Below are positions 12,353 to 23,492 of a stretch of DNA of 64,000 bases, piece by piece (position 1 is the stretch's first letter; each line of letters begins with the position of its first letter). A model generated the notes under the pieces. It saw only the letters and a list, made by a program, of their open reading frames with translations, made no database searches and was not told the DNA's origin. The DNA is from Agrostemma githago (Eukaryota > Streptophyta > Magnoliopsida > Caryophyllales > Caryophyllaceae): positions 65,961,612 to 66,025,611 of the forward strand of contig OY288253.1 in assembly GCA_958450325.1 (NCBI GenBank). Reading direction: 5' to 3'. Both the position numbers and the translations under genes were made by a program.

Positions 12353-13247
12353 ATGGATTCAATGATCGCGAGATCATCATCAACTGTTGATAAGCAATTC
12401 GTGGAGTACAACAATGGTGAGTTTCGATATTACTTTCATGTTTTGCGTCAATTTTATTCATTTCATTCATCATATATTCATATAAACGATTCATTGCTCT
12501 TGTGTTAGTATAGATTGCAGATTGTTAGGTTTATTATTTAGGTTTTTTTCATAATCTTCACTGATTATTATTTAGGTTTTTCATAATCTTCATCAATTGT
12601 TATGCTTTCATTGCCATGGAAGTCATTAAGATGCTCCATATTATTAGATTTTACGTTCATAGTATGATTTTTTAAAGATCTGATCATTATATGATTTTTT
12701 CGTACAAACATATATATGGAGTTATTGTAATGCACATAATGTGTTACTTTAATATAGACCATCTGTTATTTTAATGTCTAACCCTGTGTATAGACATTTT
12801 CTGTTAAGGATTTAAATTACTGCCATATTAAAAAATACTGCTTCCTATAATGATGGAACGTGATTGTCATCAAAATAGGAAACAATATCAAAGTATAACG
12901 TTCTCATTCATACTCTTATTCATAGCAGTATACATGTTTATACTGTCATTCATACTCTCATTCATACCTAATGTATTACAGTAACACGTTTGAAGCATTA
13001 GAGTAACATGTCATCGGATTTAGTTATTAATGTTTTGGTTAGAATACCGCCATATTTCAAGTTCTGATTGTTTGTTTGTCGCCACGTTTATCGACATTGT
13101 TCTTGTTTTTGTAGTAGATGTAAAAGCAGAGGAATGGTGCAAGGATGTGGGTGAGAGTTTCACTCCATACATAGAGCAGATCTTCAAAGATGTAGATGAT
13201 AAGAAGAAGAAGAAGAAGAAGAAGAAAGAATCATTAGGAAACGTCAT
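12353..13247 (+). pseudogene. Two-exon gene fragment inside element 2
   Basis: Exon a (12353-12416) starts with ATG, reads MDSMIARSSSTVDKQF and so on for 21 codons, and ends at G|GTGAGT. Exon b starts at 13115 after a TTTTTGTAG acceptor. Phase 1 joins cleanly to give VDVKAEEWCKDVGESFTPYI and so on, then a lysine run from a GAA tract, ending near a GTAAGT donor (13247). The residues resemble the region before the DNA-binding domain of FAR1/FHY3-like proteins, but this is a weak impression. No further exons were found, so it is probably a captured fragment within a transposon. Confidence 0.35.
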
Positions 13248-13279
13248 GTAAGTCATCGTTTGACGATGAAGAAGGAGAA

Positions 13280-13323
<44 letters not shown>

Positions 13324-13332
13324 AGAAGAGGA
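13199..13332. repeat. GAA/AAG trinucleotide repeats
   Basis: Two imperfect (GAA)n tracts (about 13199-13228 and 13269-13332). The lysine-rich ORF ends in this region come from them. Confidence 0.9.
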
Positions 13333-14229
13333 ACAATTCTGAGTAGGACAATATATTGTTAGAGTAACATACATTATTCATTAGAGTAACATACTAAATA
13401 AGTTACAGTAATACAGTTTATGAGTTTGAATGATTTTTCAATATCTAGTCCTTAAAGTAACATCCTTTATTGGAGTAAAATGAGTTAGAATAACACACAT
13501 TATGCGTTATAGTAACATACTTAATGAGTTACAGTAACGTAGTTTATGAGTGTAATTTGATTTCCAATATCCAGTTCTTAGAGTAACATGTGTGAAACAT
13601 TGGAATTATAATGGAGTTTTATAATTTTTGTTTTGGAGTATCCTTAATAGAAACATACATTATTCTTTTGGTTGATTGGAAGTCATGTTTTTGCAAAAGA
13701 CTATTATGCAACGTAACTGATTTTATGAGTTAAAGTAACACAGTTTATGAATTAGAGTAACACATTATATGAGTTAAAGTAACAGTTTTTGCAAAAGACT
13801 ATTATAAACGTAACAGATTTTATGAGTTAAAGTAACATAGTTTTATGAGTTAAAGTAACACAGTTCATGAATTAAAGTAACACATTGTATGAGTTAAAGT
13901 AACATAGTTTATGGATTATGTCAGTAAGATAGTAACATACGTACAATGACAGTAGAAAAATGATGATTTTTTGGTGAAGATGAAAAAAAACTTAATTTTG
14001 AAGAAACTTGTTGTGTGAGAGAAAGAGGAAATTAAAAGATTGATATGAGAGAGAGAAGATTTGCATTGGGATAATTAAGGAAGGGAGAGAAATGATATAT
14101 TTACCAAGATTTGTTAGTTATTTCCTTATTTCACCTTAAGCAATCACAACCATCTATCTTCCACTTGATCAATGGTCCAAGATTGGACTCATGTACTCAA
14201 TATATATAGGAGGACTCACTTGATCCTTC

Positions 14230-14232
<3 letters not shown>

Positions 14233-14281
<49 letters not shown>
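14233..14281. repeat. (TA)n microsatellite
   Basis: TA dinucleotide tract of about 24 units at the right edge of element 2. Confidence 0.95.
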
Positions 14282-14283
<2 letters not shown>

Positions 14284-14825
14284 ATTCATCAAAAATTCAA
14301 CAAGAACTTAAATTCTACCCATCGATCCCCCTTGACCCTAGTAACGGAATTAGATAATCATAATTAAATTAACACAAAATAAAGAATTGATAATGAAATG
14401 CATAATGATCGATATGGAAAAAGAAAAACTAATGAAATCAATACAAGAATGAAAATAAACGATTCAAAACATAAAAGATGAATAAGTAATTGAAACTAAT
14501 TGAAATGATTACCAATTGGAATTGTAGCAAGAACAAGAGTAAATTTTCAAGGTAAAGAATGAAAAAGTATTCAACTTCTAATACTATGCTTAGGGTTCTT
14601 AGGAATGAAAAAGGTACGTTCAAACTGAATTACAAAGCATCCCTATATAGCCAAGAAAGAAGAAGCTGAAAAGGCACTACAGCTACGTCGTCCCTAATAG
14701 GGATGGAGGCCATCCCGATTCGGGATTAAAGTCATCCCATGGGACGAAGGTTGTCTATAGTAGGGACAACTGAAACTTCCAATTTTGCACTATTTCTTCC
14801 ATTTTGCCGTGAATAAGACAATAGG
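14282..14825 (-). other. Unclassified, possibly LTR-retroelement remnant (left part)
   Basis: No gene is seen. The AT-rich text with ATTAGGGTTCTT-like phrases on the reading strand resembles the LTR region at 50934-52310 in style. It is interrupted by the hAT element at 14834 and its continuation is probably 21619-22840. Classification is a guess. Confidence 0.3.
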
Positions 14826-14930
14826 GATGACATTAGGGATGGCAATGGATCAGATTCGGATCGGGTGGAGCTTAACCCGCATCCATCACCCATCTCAATC
14901 GCCCACCCGATCCATCCATCATCCACTAAA

Positions 14931-15352
14931 CACTACAAGAGAAAAGTCATTTTGGGTCCGCCAAAATCGGTCCCAAAACTGAAAAAGCGGTCCCAAATCT
15001 CAGTTTTGGGACCGACTTTGGGACCGCTTTTGAGCGATTGCAGAATCTGGTAACAAAACACAAAATTTGGGACCGAAAAGCAAATCGGTCCCAACTTTGT
15101 GACCGTCGCAAGCGGTCTCAAATCTTATTTTCGGTCTCAAATTTGGGACCGACTATTGTGTTAAGCGGTCCCAAATTCGGGACCGAAGTCGATCCCAAAA
15201 ATGTCTCGACGGTCCCAAATTTGGGACCGTTGTCGGTCCCAAAAATGCCTCGGCGGTCCCAAATTCGAGACCAAAGTCGGTCCCAAAACTGCCTCGGCGG
15301 TCCCAAATTTGGGACCGAAGTCGGTCCCAAAATTTCCTAGGCGGTCCCAAAA
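14931..15352. mobile_element. CACTA (En/Spm) transposon terminus with subterminal repeats
   Basis: CACTACAAGAGAAAAG is a typical CACTA terminal sequence. It is followed by about a dozen subterminal copies of GCGGTCCCAAA or its inverse TTTGGGACCG (14950-15345), the presumed transposase-binding sites. The bases before it are AAA (14928-14930), a possible 3-bp TSD. I could not find a matching TTGTAGTG end before 18999, so the right end is lost or mutated. Overlapping ORFs of 60-100 aa here are translations of the repeat. Confidence 0.8.
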
Positions 15353-15675
15353 ATTCCAGAATTAATTATATATTAATTATATTATCGGGCTACCCACCTA
15401 TTAAATTTTAACCTGCATATAAACCAAATAACATGACACCAATCACAATCTCCAAATGCTAATCGAAAAGTCTCAATTTATAATTAATAAAACCAATATT
15501 CATACAACCCACACACATAGAAAATGTCACTACAATCCACATACTAAGAATAAACTTCAACACATGACTAAAGTCTCATCACATTTAAACCACTTAAACC
15601 ACCACCGGTACCACCAAATGGATCTTCATCGGGTCGAGAATTAGAAGAGAAGTTGTTGTGACAATTAAATTGTTG

Positions 15676-16265
15676 TTATATCTTAAGAAATCGAGCCTCT
15701 ATTTGTTGTTCCATTTCCTTCATCATTTGCTCCTTTTGTGCGGCCAATCTTGCTTCTATTTGTTGTTCCATTTGTTGTTCCATGAGTAATCGTTCATCTT
15801 CACGTGCCTTCTTCTTCTCTTCACGTGCCTTCTCCGATTGTTGAAGTCTTTCTTCAAGTTGAATCATAACCCCGGGACAATAAGAAGTAGCCGTAAAATT
15901 TGAAGATTTAATTTTGAACTTCTTCTCGAAAAACAACTCGTCGGCATTACCAATTCCATACACCTTTCCTTTTTTTTGCCCACCAACAACATCGAAAAAG
16001 ACTTCATTTTCTCCCACATTCTCCCCGGAGTCCTTCAATTTTGTATTGTATTTCTCCTATAAAGGAAATATTAACGGATGTATAAAAAATTTAGAAATGA
16101 AAACGGAGCTAAAGAGATAAACAAAATTGATTAAACCAAACATGCACTCACAAAAACATCATTGGCTTTCTTAGAATTGAGTTCTCTTCTACCCTCGACT
16201 TCAACACTATGAACCCGGTAGAAAACTTCTGAAGCAGAAGGTAACTTGCCTTGGTTTTCCTTAGT
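15676..16265 (-). CDS. Ptta/En/Spm-family transposon protein, 3' part (two exons)
   Basis: This encodes the C-terminal part of a CACTA-associated plant protein of the Ptta/En/Spm family. The penultimate exon (16152-16265) follows a TTTCAG acceptor, includes KLPSASEVFYRVHSVEVEGR and ends at a GTGAGT donor. The last exon (15676-16056) follows TTATAG and joins in phase 0 to give EKYNTKLKDSG, VFFDVVGGQKKGKVYGIGNA, then a coiled coil rich in E, Q, K and R (EERLQQSEKAREEKK, MEQQMEQQIEA) up to the stop. The family pattern of a K/N-x-D-V/F-x-x block followed by a FFDVVGG-K-GKVYG-G motif is clear. Upstream exons are missing or unrecognised, so it is truncated. It ends about 325 bp from the CACTA subterminal repeats, as expected for a gene transcribed towards that end. 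Confidence 0.65.
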
Positions 16266-16879
16266 CTGAAATATGTACAGTAAGAATAATTCAGGCCACA
16301 AATGTAACTTGCCTTGGTTTTCATGGCATAAAATAAACATACATTACAATGGAAAAGCAAACCGAAGACTCTATCAATACTTCAGTACTAGCTGCAACAA
16401 AATACATCATACAAACACTGCATACAGTTCAGAATCTGCATCACAGTAAACTCAAAAAATCTAAATGCCAAAAATTTGTAAACGAGGGTATATCATTGTA
16501 GTCCCTTGGTTTATAACATACTCTAACAAATTCTCTAGTTTCTACTCAATTACGGATGTGGGGCATGAGACATGTGAGTAAACCATAAACCACACAATAA
16601 TAATATGGAACTCGTCTTTCCAGTATTTTACGAGTTCTCTAGTGTTTCGTTCAAATCATGACGAGTCGGTTAATCTACCAAAGTACCAAAGAAACTCTCG
16701 TCTATTCAAATGGGCCTCGCCCATCATTCAAATGGGCCTCGTCCATCATCCATTAATCCAAAATCTCATCCCAGACCAAATGTGCAACATCTATCTCTTC
16801 AGATCAGAGATAATTGCATTAGGCAATAAGCCGATAAGTTAATTCCGACATTGCATCGTCATACATACAAAGAAGAGTA

Positions 16880-17999
16880 GGGTCGGAGAAACTCACAGCA
16901 GCGACAGTAGGAGGCGCCATTAATTCCTCCAGAATCTAACGGAAAACATCGACTGCCGCCATAAGGGCTCATCTTTTTTAGGAGATGCCTACAGTTTTGC
17001 ACAAAAAAAAGTTAAACAGACCCAATGTTAACAACTTCGCACATATCTACTATCTACATGAGTACAATTGCAACATTGTTACTTCCGTGCGTCAAGCAGT
17101 CAAGCAGACTTTCGACTTTGCATTACAATGTCGAAGCTTCAATAAGAAAAGAAGCAAAAGAAAACTTATTACTGGTTGGATTTGTGGATCGTATTGTTGA
17201 ATATGTCCTTGAAGGAGATGAGAGTTGTGATTGGCTTCCAAGTCCTTGTTTGGTTTTTTTATAGCCTCCTCTTCGGCTGCTTTTACCGCCTTGAATTTTA
17301 TGGACCTTCACCAAATGGTAAGTGTACGTCCATATGAAGAACCCGCCAAGCTGAAAATCACATTATTGATCTCATCAACATACATTCCTAGTTATTTCAT
17401 TCTTCGCTGCTAGCCATATATATATATATTGCAGTATGAAAGCAAAAAGGCAGGACATGCATGAAATATGTTTCATACCGCCATGGAAAAAGAGGCATAG
17501 GAGAGGCCGACTAAAGCACAAGCATCATGATCGCTACCAAATGGGCTGTCATCCTCACGGCAGATTGCAGGGACTATGATTAGAACCAGGTTTCCCAAGT
17601 TTGCTGCAATTCAGACAATATGTATGTAGTCTAGTAATGGCTAATTAAGTTGGCAAGTAAATTGTAGTCTAGAAATCATGTAATGAGTATATTACCAGAT
17701 GAGCAAGATGCGATAATTAAACCTTCAAGGTGTAACCCGGGTTTCATCAATTTGACTAAAATCCATCCAAGGATTCCTCCAAATAAAAAGGTGAGTCCAA
17801 CATTAATGGGCATAAACCATCTGCAAATTCAAGGTACTATTATACATATGGGTTCCCTCATGGCCTTGTCAACCTAAAAAACAACAGAAAAATAGAAAGA
17901 GCACAGCGTAGCTAACCATGAAATAATGTCTTGCAATGTAACTGTCTTGGCAAGACTTGGAAACATGAGCGAAGGCGTGAAAACCACAAACACTAACTG
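16880..17999 (-). pseudogene. PILS (PIN-LIKES) auxin carrier pseudogene
   Basis: PILS proteins are ER membrane carriers of the auxin efflux carrier (Mem_trans) family. Exons on the minus strand: 17917-~17999 (LVFVVFTPSLMFPSLAKTVT), 17696-17820 (WFMPINVGLTFLFGGILGWI), 17479-17603 (NLGNLVLIIVPAICREDDSP, SYASFSMA), then about 17123-17355 (LGGFFIWTYTYHLV and, in another frame, AAEEEAIKKPNKDLEANHNS), and about 16908-16970 (ILEELMAPPTVAAV). Splice signals and phases of the middle exons remain good. Lesions: a TG|A stop at the first junction (family residue probably Arg), a frameshift after HLVKVHK near 17300, and a TAG just before ILEELMAPP, where the family has Gln or a similar residue. The first and last exons are absent. 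It lies next to the CACTA protein exons on the same strand, so it may have been captured by the transposon. Confidence 0.75.
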
Positions 18000-18998
18000 C
18001 AACATCAAATTATCAAATGAGTATTTAAGGTGAGGAGGATGCATTCATATGTACGGATTGATTTGGTCGGTTTTAAGACGAGCTAATTAACAACAACAAC
18101 AACAACAACAACTCATGAATCTCAGGTTCGAATTGTTGTATTGTAAAAATAATCTAACAGGAGTAGCATTATTATTATTATTATTATTATGGTAGAGACC
18201 TTATTCAAAGTCCTTCCAAATTACGGGCCAACAAGAATAAGACTTTCCAAATTGTCCAAATTGTGAAAAACCATTGGTGGACAATCCAAGTTGTACCTGT
18301 GCAATGCACTTTTTCAATATACTTTCAGAGCCTTCAGAATCATAGCAGTAACACACACTCAGCGGATTTTGCTCATACCCTACACTAGCCGGTATTGTGA
18401 GAAGCTGACTGCAATATAAGCAAAATAGCCAAAAATTTAGACATTCAAACTCAGAGAAACATCACGCTTAAACAAGGATCATTCTCTTCAATTACATATG
18501 TAAGCGACAAATTCAGTTGCATATCAAAACAATTCATCGGAATTGAAGCACCGCATTCTACAATTCAATCATTAATAAAGCGCTTCTGCAATTCAATCAA
18601 TGCTAAAACCATTAGATCAAAATCCATCACCGACACTAGATAATATTTAATCTTTCCAAATTAGTCATCCATATCTGATTCACCCATCATCCACGGGTGA
18701 AACGAGTGGTTCAGGTGATTCACTTGTACTACGAAGTATTATTTTATGAAATAAATACCAAATCGGAAATAATTTCTTGAGAGATCTAGGTTGCGACTTG
18801 ACACCTTTCGTTGCCATGGTAGTATTATTTGAGTTAGATCTAGTGTAGGGAATAAAAATGAATAACCAATAGAGAAGGAAAGAAAAGAAGATAGGAGAAG
18901 TTGAAGAAAAGCGACAGAATTGAACTTAGGTTTTAGGAATAGGAGCATTCTCTTATTCTCGGTTAATTTTTTTTATTAAATAGATGGATGTCGGGTGG
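18000..18998. other. No recognisable gene; short microsatellites
   Basis: Contains (CAA)n at about 18090-18112 and (ATT)n at about 18168-18192. A minus-strand ATG near 18820 opens a short reading frame (MATKGVKSQPRSLKKLF) with no recognised family. HAT-like GGGTGAAACGAGTGG text occurs near 18700. Confidence 0.4.
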
Positions 18999-21444
18999 TG
19001 TAGACACCCACATTTTGATCGCCAGGTGTCTATAGCAGTTTCCGACAAACACCCGATGATGATCGGACGCAATCATGCTTTAAGGTACTCGAAAACGGGC
19101 TCGAAATCAGTGGCATTTGGCTTGGGTTTTTTACGGAGTACAAATTTCACAAAACCAACCTCAAATTCAGGCCCAGTGGGTCGTTTTGAGTCAAATAAGA
19201 CTAATTTGGGTCGAATCCGACACCGGGGGTAAAACCGTCTTTTAGCGACCGAGTCAAAAATCCGGTCAGAGATATTTTCGAGACACGTGAGCAGGCCGTG
19301 TCACCTCACGTGACCGACTCAAGCTCAAACTCCACAAAAAATCAGCTACACAAATATTAAACAATTCCGTTAAAGGTAGAATTCGATCTCAAGTAGAAAT
19401 TCTATCCGAAAACCGAATCGAGCATTTGACCAAGCGTGGGATACCCGGCCGAGCAGGCTGTTTTCAGCCGGTTCCCTTTTCTTCTTTACCAAGTAACGGA
19501 GTTCTCGTTCCTCACAACTTCTTAAATTTCTTATCCCGATTGGTATTTCTTGTCGTACAAGCAAGGCTACCTCTACTCCTATAAATAGGACCTTCGCATC
19601 ACACATTCAAGACACGAACATCAGTCATAGATCATACAATAACTCCACATCAACTTTCTTATTCATAACACCTCGAGATTCTTACACTTAGCATCGAGAA
19701 ACCGATAGTACATCCGAGACCCGAAGGAACCGGCCCTTAAACCCGATACCCTTTTACACGTCCATACCACCATCAACTCACCTACGTTACCTCGACGCTC
19801 CCGTGCCTTAGCCACATTCCGACGAGCCCCGATCCGAGTAAGCAAAGCATGTAGGTTGAGGGTGTAAAATCAAACCCGATTTCTCTCTTTTCTTCCTTCC
19901 TCTCTCTCGTTTTCTTCTTCATTTTGTGTCGTGTCTTCGTCGGTCTTTTTTACGGGTCCTTCGTCGTTTTTTTTCTAATAATCGATACTACAAAAACTAT
20001 TTTTTTTTATAACGTTCTTAAAATACGATATCGATTCTCTAATCGAATATCGTATCTAACAAGAACAAAATTAATTAATTCTCGTTGATGCTAATAAAAT
20101 CGTCACATCTTTTTAAACAAAATTCGACGATTTTATACGCAGAAAGAATTAACATCTTTTTCGTTCAAAATTCTTTTTTTACTTTTCGTTCAAAACAAAC
20201 TTTTTTTAAAACCTTTTCTAAATTCATTCCGAATATTCAATATCGATTTCATAATCGAATATCGGGTATGACGAATATCGAAAACATAAATCGAGTATAA
20301 GTTAGTTCGTATTTGTACGCGATTTATTAAATTAGCAATTTTCGAACAAAAACGCGACCGGGACAGACCCGCACGCGAGTCGCGCCCATCCCAGGCGACT
20401 CGCGCACGGGCCTGAAACCCGAATCCATTTTTTTTGCTTTTCGTTTTATTATTTATTCTACGAAACGACTTCTAAAATTTATATCTTTTCTAAAACTATT
20501 CCGAGTATTTGATATTGATTTCGTAGTCGACTATCAAATACAACGAATATCGAAAATATTAAGTCGAGTACGAATTATGCAATATTTGTACGCGATTTAA
20601 TAAAAACATCAAAAACCGACCTCGAAACAGGCCGGGGCGCGAGTCGCGCGCACCCCGGGCGAGTCGCGGGCAACGCTGGAAACGCGACCCATTTTCTTCT
20701 TTTTTATTATTTTTTCGAACATCATTTTTTATACAAAACAGCGTCTTTTAACAATATTTTTCAGATTTCGACTAATATTTTCTCAATCTTGCATATTCAT
20801 CATATTTGCTATATTATTTCTTCACAAATCGATACTAACTCGTTTGTTCATCTTTTGTAGCAAATTCATTCTTTTTCATCGTTTGTTCTATTATACTAAA
20901 ACGAATCTCACATGCTAAATTCAACTTTGACGTTAATTTTTCATGCATTAAACCGACTTAGCAACCCGTTCAAATCCTGAATGCTTAGGAAAACAATGTT
21001 TGCATATCATTCATCGTATTACTAACGCGCGTATTAAAAAATCATTCGATATCCTAGTAGAGGCCGCTAATGTGCGGGCGGGGTTGGGCGTTCTTAGTGA
21101 ACTTCCCAACACGTACCCTCACCCCTTACTCAGAACCGTGGTTTCCGGATGTCCGAAACCATTGGCAACGAGAGTCATTCAATATACGATAAACCGATCA
21201 AGTCAGCATCGGTATCGAACTGCAAAGGGACGAGCCCAATAAACTCTGACATCGGAAATGGGCCGTATTTCGTATACGGCCCACTACGACATAGAGTGGG
21301 CTCGAACGGTTCCGAATAACCATAAAATTCGGTGGCGACTCCAACTTCGATTTAAATTTCAATTTGACCATCTCATATGGAGATTCATTCGCCTCCCCAA
21401 ACCCACGCGTGGCCGCGTCGGGGTGGACCTATGTCATGTCCACA
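18999..21444 (+). mobile_element. Solo LTR of a long-LTR retrotransposon, copy 2
   Basis: The 2446-bp unit has the same ends as the copy at 1864-4198 (TGTAGACACCC ... ATGTCATGTCCACA) and the same orientation. It is flanked by the perfect 5-bp duplication GGTGG (18994-18998, 21445-21449). A TATA box (TATAAATAGG) lies at 19580-19589. Two GC-rich blocks (20360-20410, 20632-20675) carry GCGAGTCGC or GCGACTCGC. It is inserted in the hAT element. No internal region remains. ORFs inside it (for example 21000-21242) have counterparts in copy 1 but no known product. Confidence 0.9.
19580..19589 (+). promoter_or_regulatory. TATA box of solo LTR copy 2
   Basis: TATAAATAGG at the same relative position as in copy 1. 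Confidence 0.6.
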
Positions 21445-21618
21445 GGTGGTTAACGGATTACGGGTGAGATGATGCTCCACCCGAATCCGACCCAATCTAT
21501 CACCCGTCTCATCCATCACCCGCCATTCATCCATTTATTCGGATTTCACCCATTTATTTTTCTCGAATGGAGCGGGTGCGGAGCGGATGCGGGTGAAATT
21601 GTCATCCCTAGATGACAT

Positions 21619-22840
21619 CCATCCATAGGGACGGACCTAGGGACCAACAAAAAGACTCCTCTAGTATTCTAAACTTCATGGTATGGTTCCAACTCGACTC
21701 GGGATCACTCCATCACATCCACGCAACCTCGATAGCAACACCTAGCTTGTGAATAAATAATCATCGACCTCCATGTAAGCTATGATGAAAGGAAAAAGGC
21801 GTCCATATTGCCTATTTTCCTACAAAACCAATACAACACCACAAAACACACCAGAGGAGAAGATTAGTTCCCAAAACCGCTCCTAAGAGCGCATTCAACA
21901 CGATAAATACATGGAAATGGAGGATAAAAGCATATAAGATATTAACACATCATCGATTCCATAATCGAATGTCACGCATAAAGAGTCATCGAGAATCGAA
22001 TTAATACGAAACCTAATGACGTCAATCCGAGCGTAGTACGGTCCGCAAGACCCGACAACGATGCCGCGATACGGAGGGCTCCGATATTCGTATTAAGTCG
22101 ATATATTAGATTCATCGTAAATTGGGACGATTAGGAACAAATACTTCATCAAGGCCAAAACGAGGCATCGTAGACTTCCAAAATAGTCAAACAACGATAT
22201 GAGTTTTACCTTGGGAATTATACTTGTGACGCAAGTCGATGCGTGCCAATCTATCACGTATCTCCTCTTAAGTCCACATCCCATATTAATTTTCAATTTA
22301 TTATCGTTTTCCCTTTACGACTTTGAGTGAATACTTCGCAATATTAATCTTATATCGATGACTTCCTAGTCGAACTCGATATTTGATAAATATAAGGCAA
22401 CCAGACTTCATTAGGATAAGTCGGGACGAGACTTCGAGGCCTCGGGATCAAGTTAGGATCACGCTTTGGTCCTGTACGCTGCTGGTTCGGGCGCCCCAGT
22501 GCTCGCGCCTGAAGGCTGGGACGCGGAGCTCCCTGTGTCTGACTTCTAAGTCGCACGAGCTCACGCGCCTGAGCCTCTGTCCTCTGATCAGTACACAACA
22601 TAATGCGTAAATGATCTGAGTCTGTCCAATCGTCCAGTTTATGATTTCTGTTTGTGTTTCTATTTACGAGTCCGTTTATAGTTTAAGTTTACCGTTTCTA
22701 ACTCGATATTACAATTGCTTGTCGTATTGTGAATTTCAGGTTGTATTCCGCCCATGTAACTTGTAATCTATTTTCAAGTTATTTATTTTCGTTGTTTGAC
22801 ATTTATTATTTTCAAAAGAACATTTTTTCATGTAAGGCAA
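21619..22840 (-). other. Unclassified, possibly LTR-retroelement remnant (right part)
   Basis: Likely continuation of 14282-14825 across the hAT insertion. It holds a GC-richer stretch (22420-22575, GGTTCGGGCGCCCCAGTGCT and following) similar in character to the CpG blocks of the LTRs in this window. No protein family was recognised in either strand. Confidence 0.3.
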
Positions 22841-22864
22841 ATAAAAACCTCACCGTAACCAATA

Positions 22865-23050
22865 CTCCCTCCAACCCACTATGATTTACCCACTTTTATT
22901 CAAATGTGAGAAATTAAAATAATAAGTGGATAAATCATACTCCCTCCGTTCCATTCAATTGTTTGCCTTTGATTAAAATACTTCTCACGATAAATATAAA
23001 AAACAAACCATTGAATGAAGCGAAGGAGGGCAGTAGGTTGGAGGGAATAG
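22865..23050. mobile_element. Stowaway MITE with a second Stowaway nested inside
   Basis: The outer ends are CTCCCTCCAACCCACT and AGTAGGTTGGAGGGA, flanked by TA. Inside, 22940-23033 has ends CTCCCTCCGTTCCATTCAA and TTGAATGAAGCGAAGGAGGG, also flanked by TA (22938-22939, 23034-23035). The inner copy inserted into the outer one. Confidence 0.65.
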
Positions 23051-23139
23051 TATATAACAAAAGAAGTTTTAATGTGGAAAAGGATCAAAATCTACTATTC
23101 CGTACTTGGTACACTACAATTTATTTTGCATGAGACTAA

Positions 23140-23492
23140 GACCATGGTTATCCATGGATCCATTTTTCTTTATATTGGGTCTCACCTCACTCTTTCTACA
23201 CATTTTCTCTATCATAAAAAAAACTAATACATCCATGGATACATAATCAATCCCTTTATTAATAATTTTTTGATTTCTTTCTTTAATTAATGGTACTCAT
23301 ACAAACATATAAAAATAATAAAAAAAGAAAAGTGGCCCACCTCCACCCTCCCCTCTTTCCTCCTTTCACTCATCCGTGCACACGGATTATATTCCATTCT
23401 CCATCCTCCATTTGTGTCAATCCATTGATGCAAGTACAATTTCAATCCATCCTACCTATTGATTCATTTTGTATCCATTGATAACCATGCTC
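23140..23492. mobile_element. Tourist-type MITE
   Basis: A 353-bp element with ends GACCATGGTTATCCATGGAT and the near-inverted ATCCATTGATAACCATGCTC, flanked by TAA (23137-23139, 23493-23495). It lies about 570 bp upstream of the LOG2-like start codon, in the presumed promoter region. Confidence 0.75.

Larger units (their letters stand above)
12025..14232. mobile_element. Nonautonomous TIR element 2, relative of element 1
   Basis: The ends are inverted and related: TATAGAGTAAGGCTC then GAGTCCTTCTC on the left (about 12025-12065), and at the right end (complement read) TATAGAGGAAGGATC then GAGTCCTCC. The inside again has many spaced GAGTAACA/TTACAGTAAC phrases (13360-13930), so it belongs with element 1. 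It carries a two-exon gene piece (12353-13247) and a purine-rich GAA tract. The right side abuts (TA)n (14233-14281). Confidence 0.5.
14834..21610. mobile_element. hAT element with CACTA and LTR insertions
   Basis: Starts TAGGGATGGCAAT and ends ATTGTCATCCCTA, inverted ends with a few mismatches. The flanks are the perfect 8-bp duplication GATGACAT (14826-14833, 21611-21618), as expected for hAT. Its own DNA is short: left end 14834-14930, right end 21450-21610, with ATCCATCACCC/GGGTG-rich text, plus perhaps part of 18640-18998. Most of the length is inserted DNA (CACTA end at 14931, solo LTR 18999-21444). No hAT transposase is visible. Confidence 0.75.

Noticed and set aside
15038..15350. 100-codon and overlapping 60-70-codon ORFs
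   Set aside because: They translate the GGTCCCAAA subterminal repeats of the CACTA element in several frames; no real protein.
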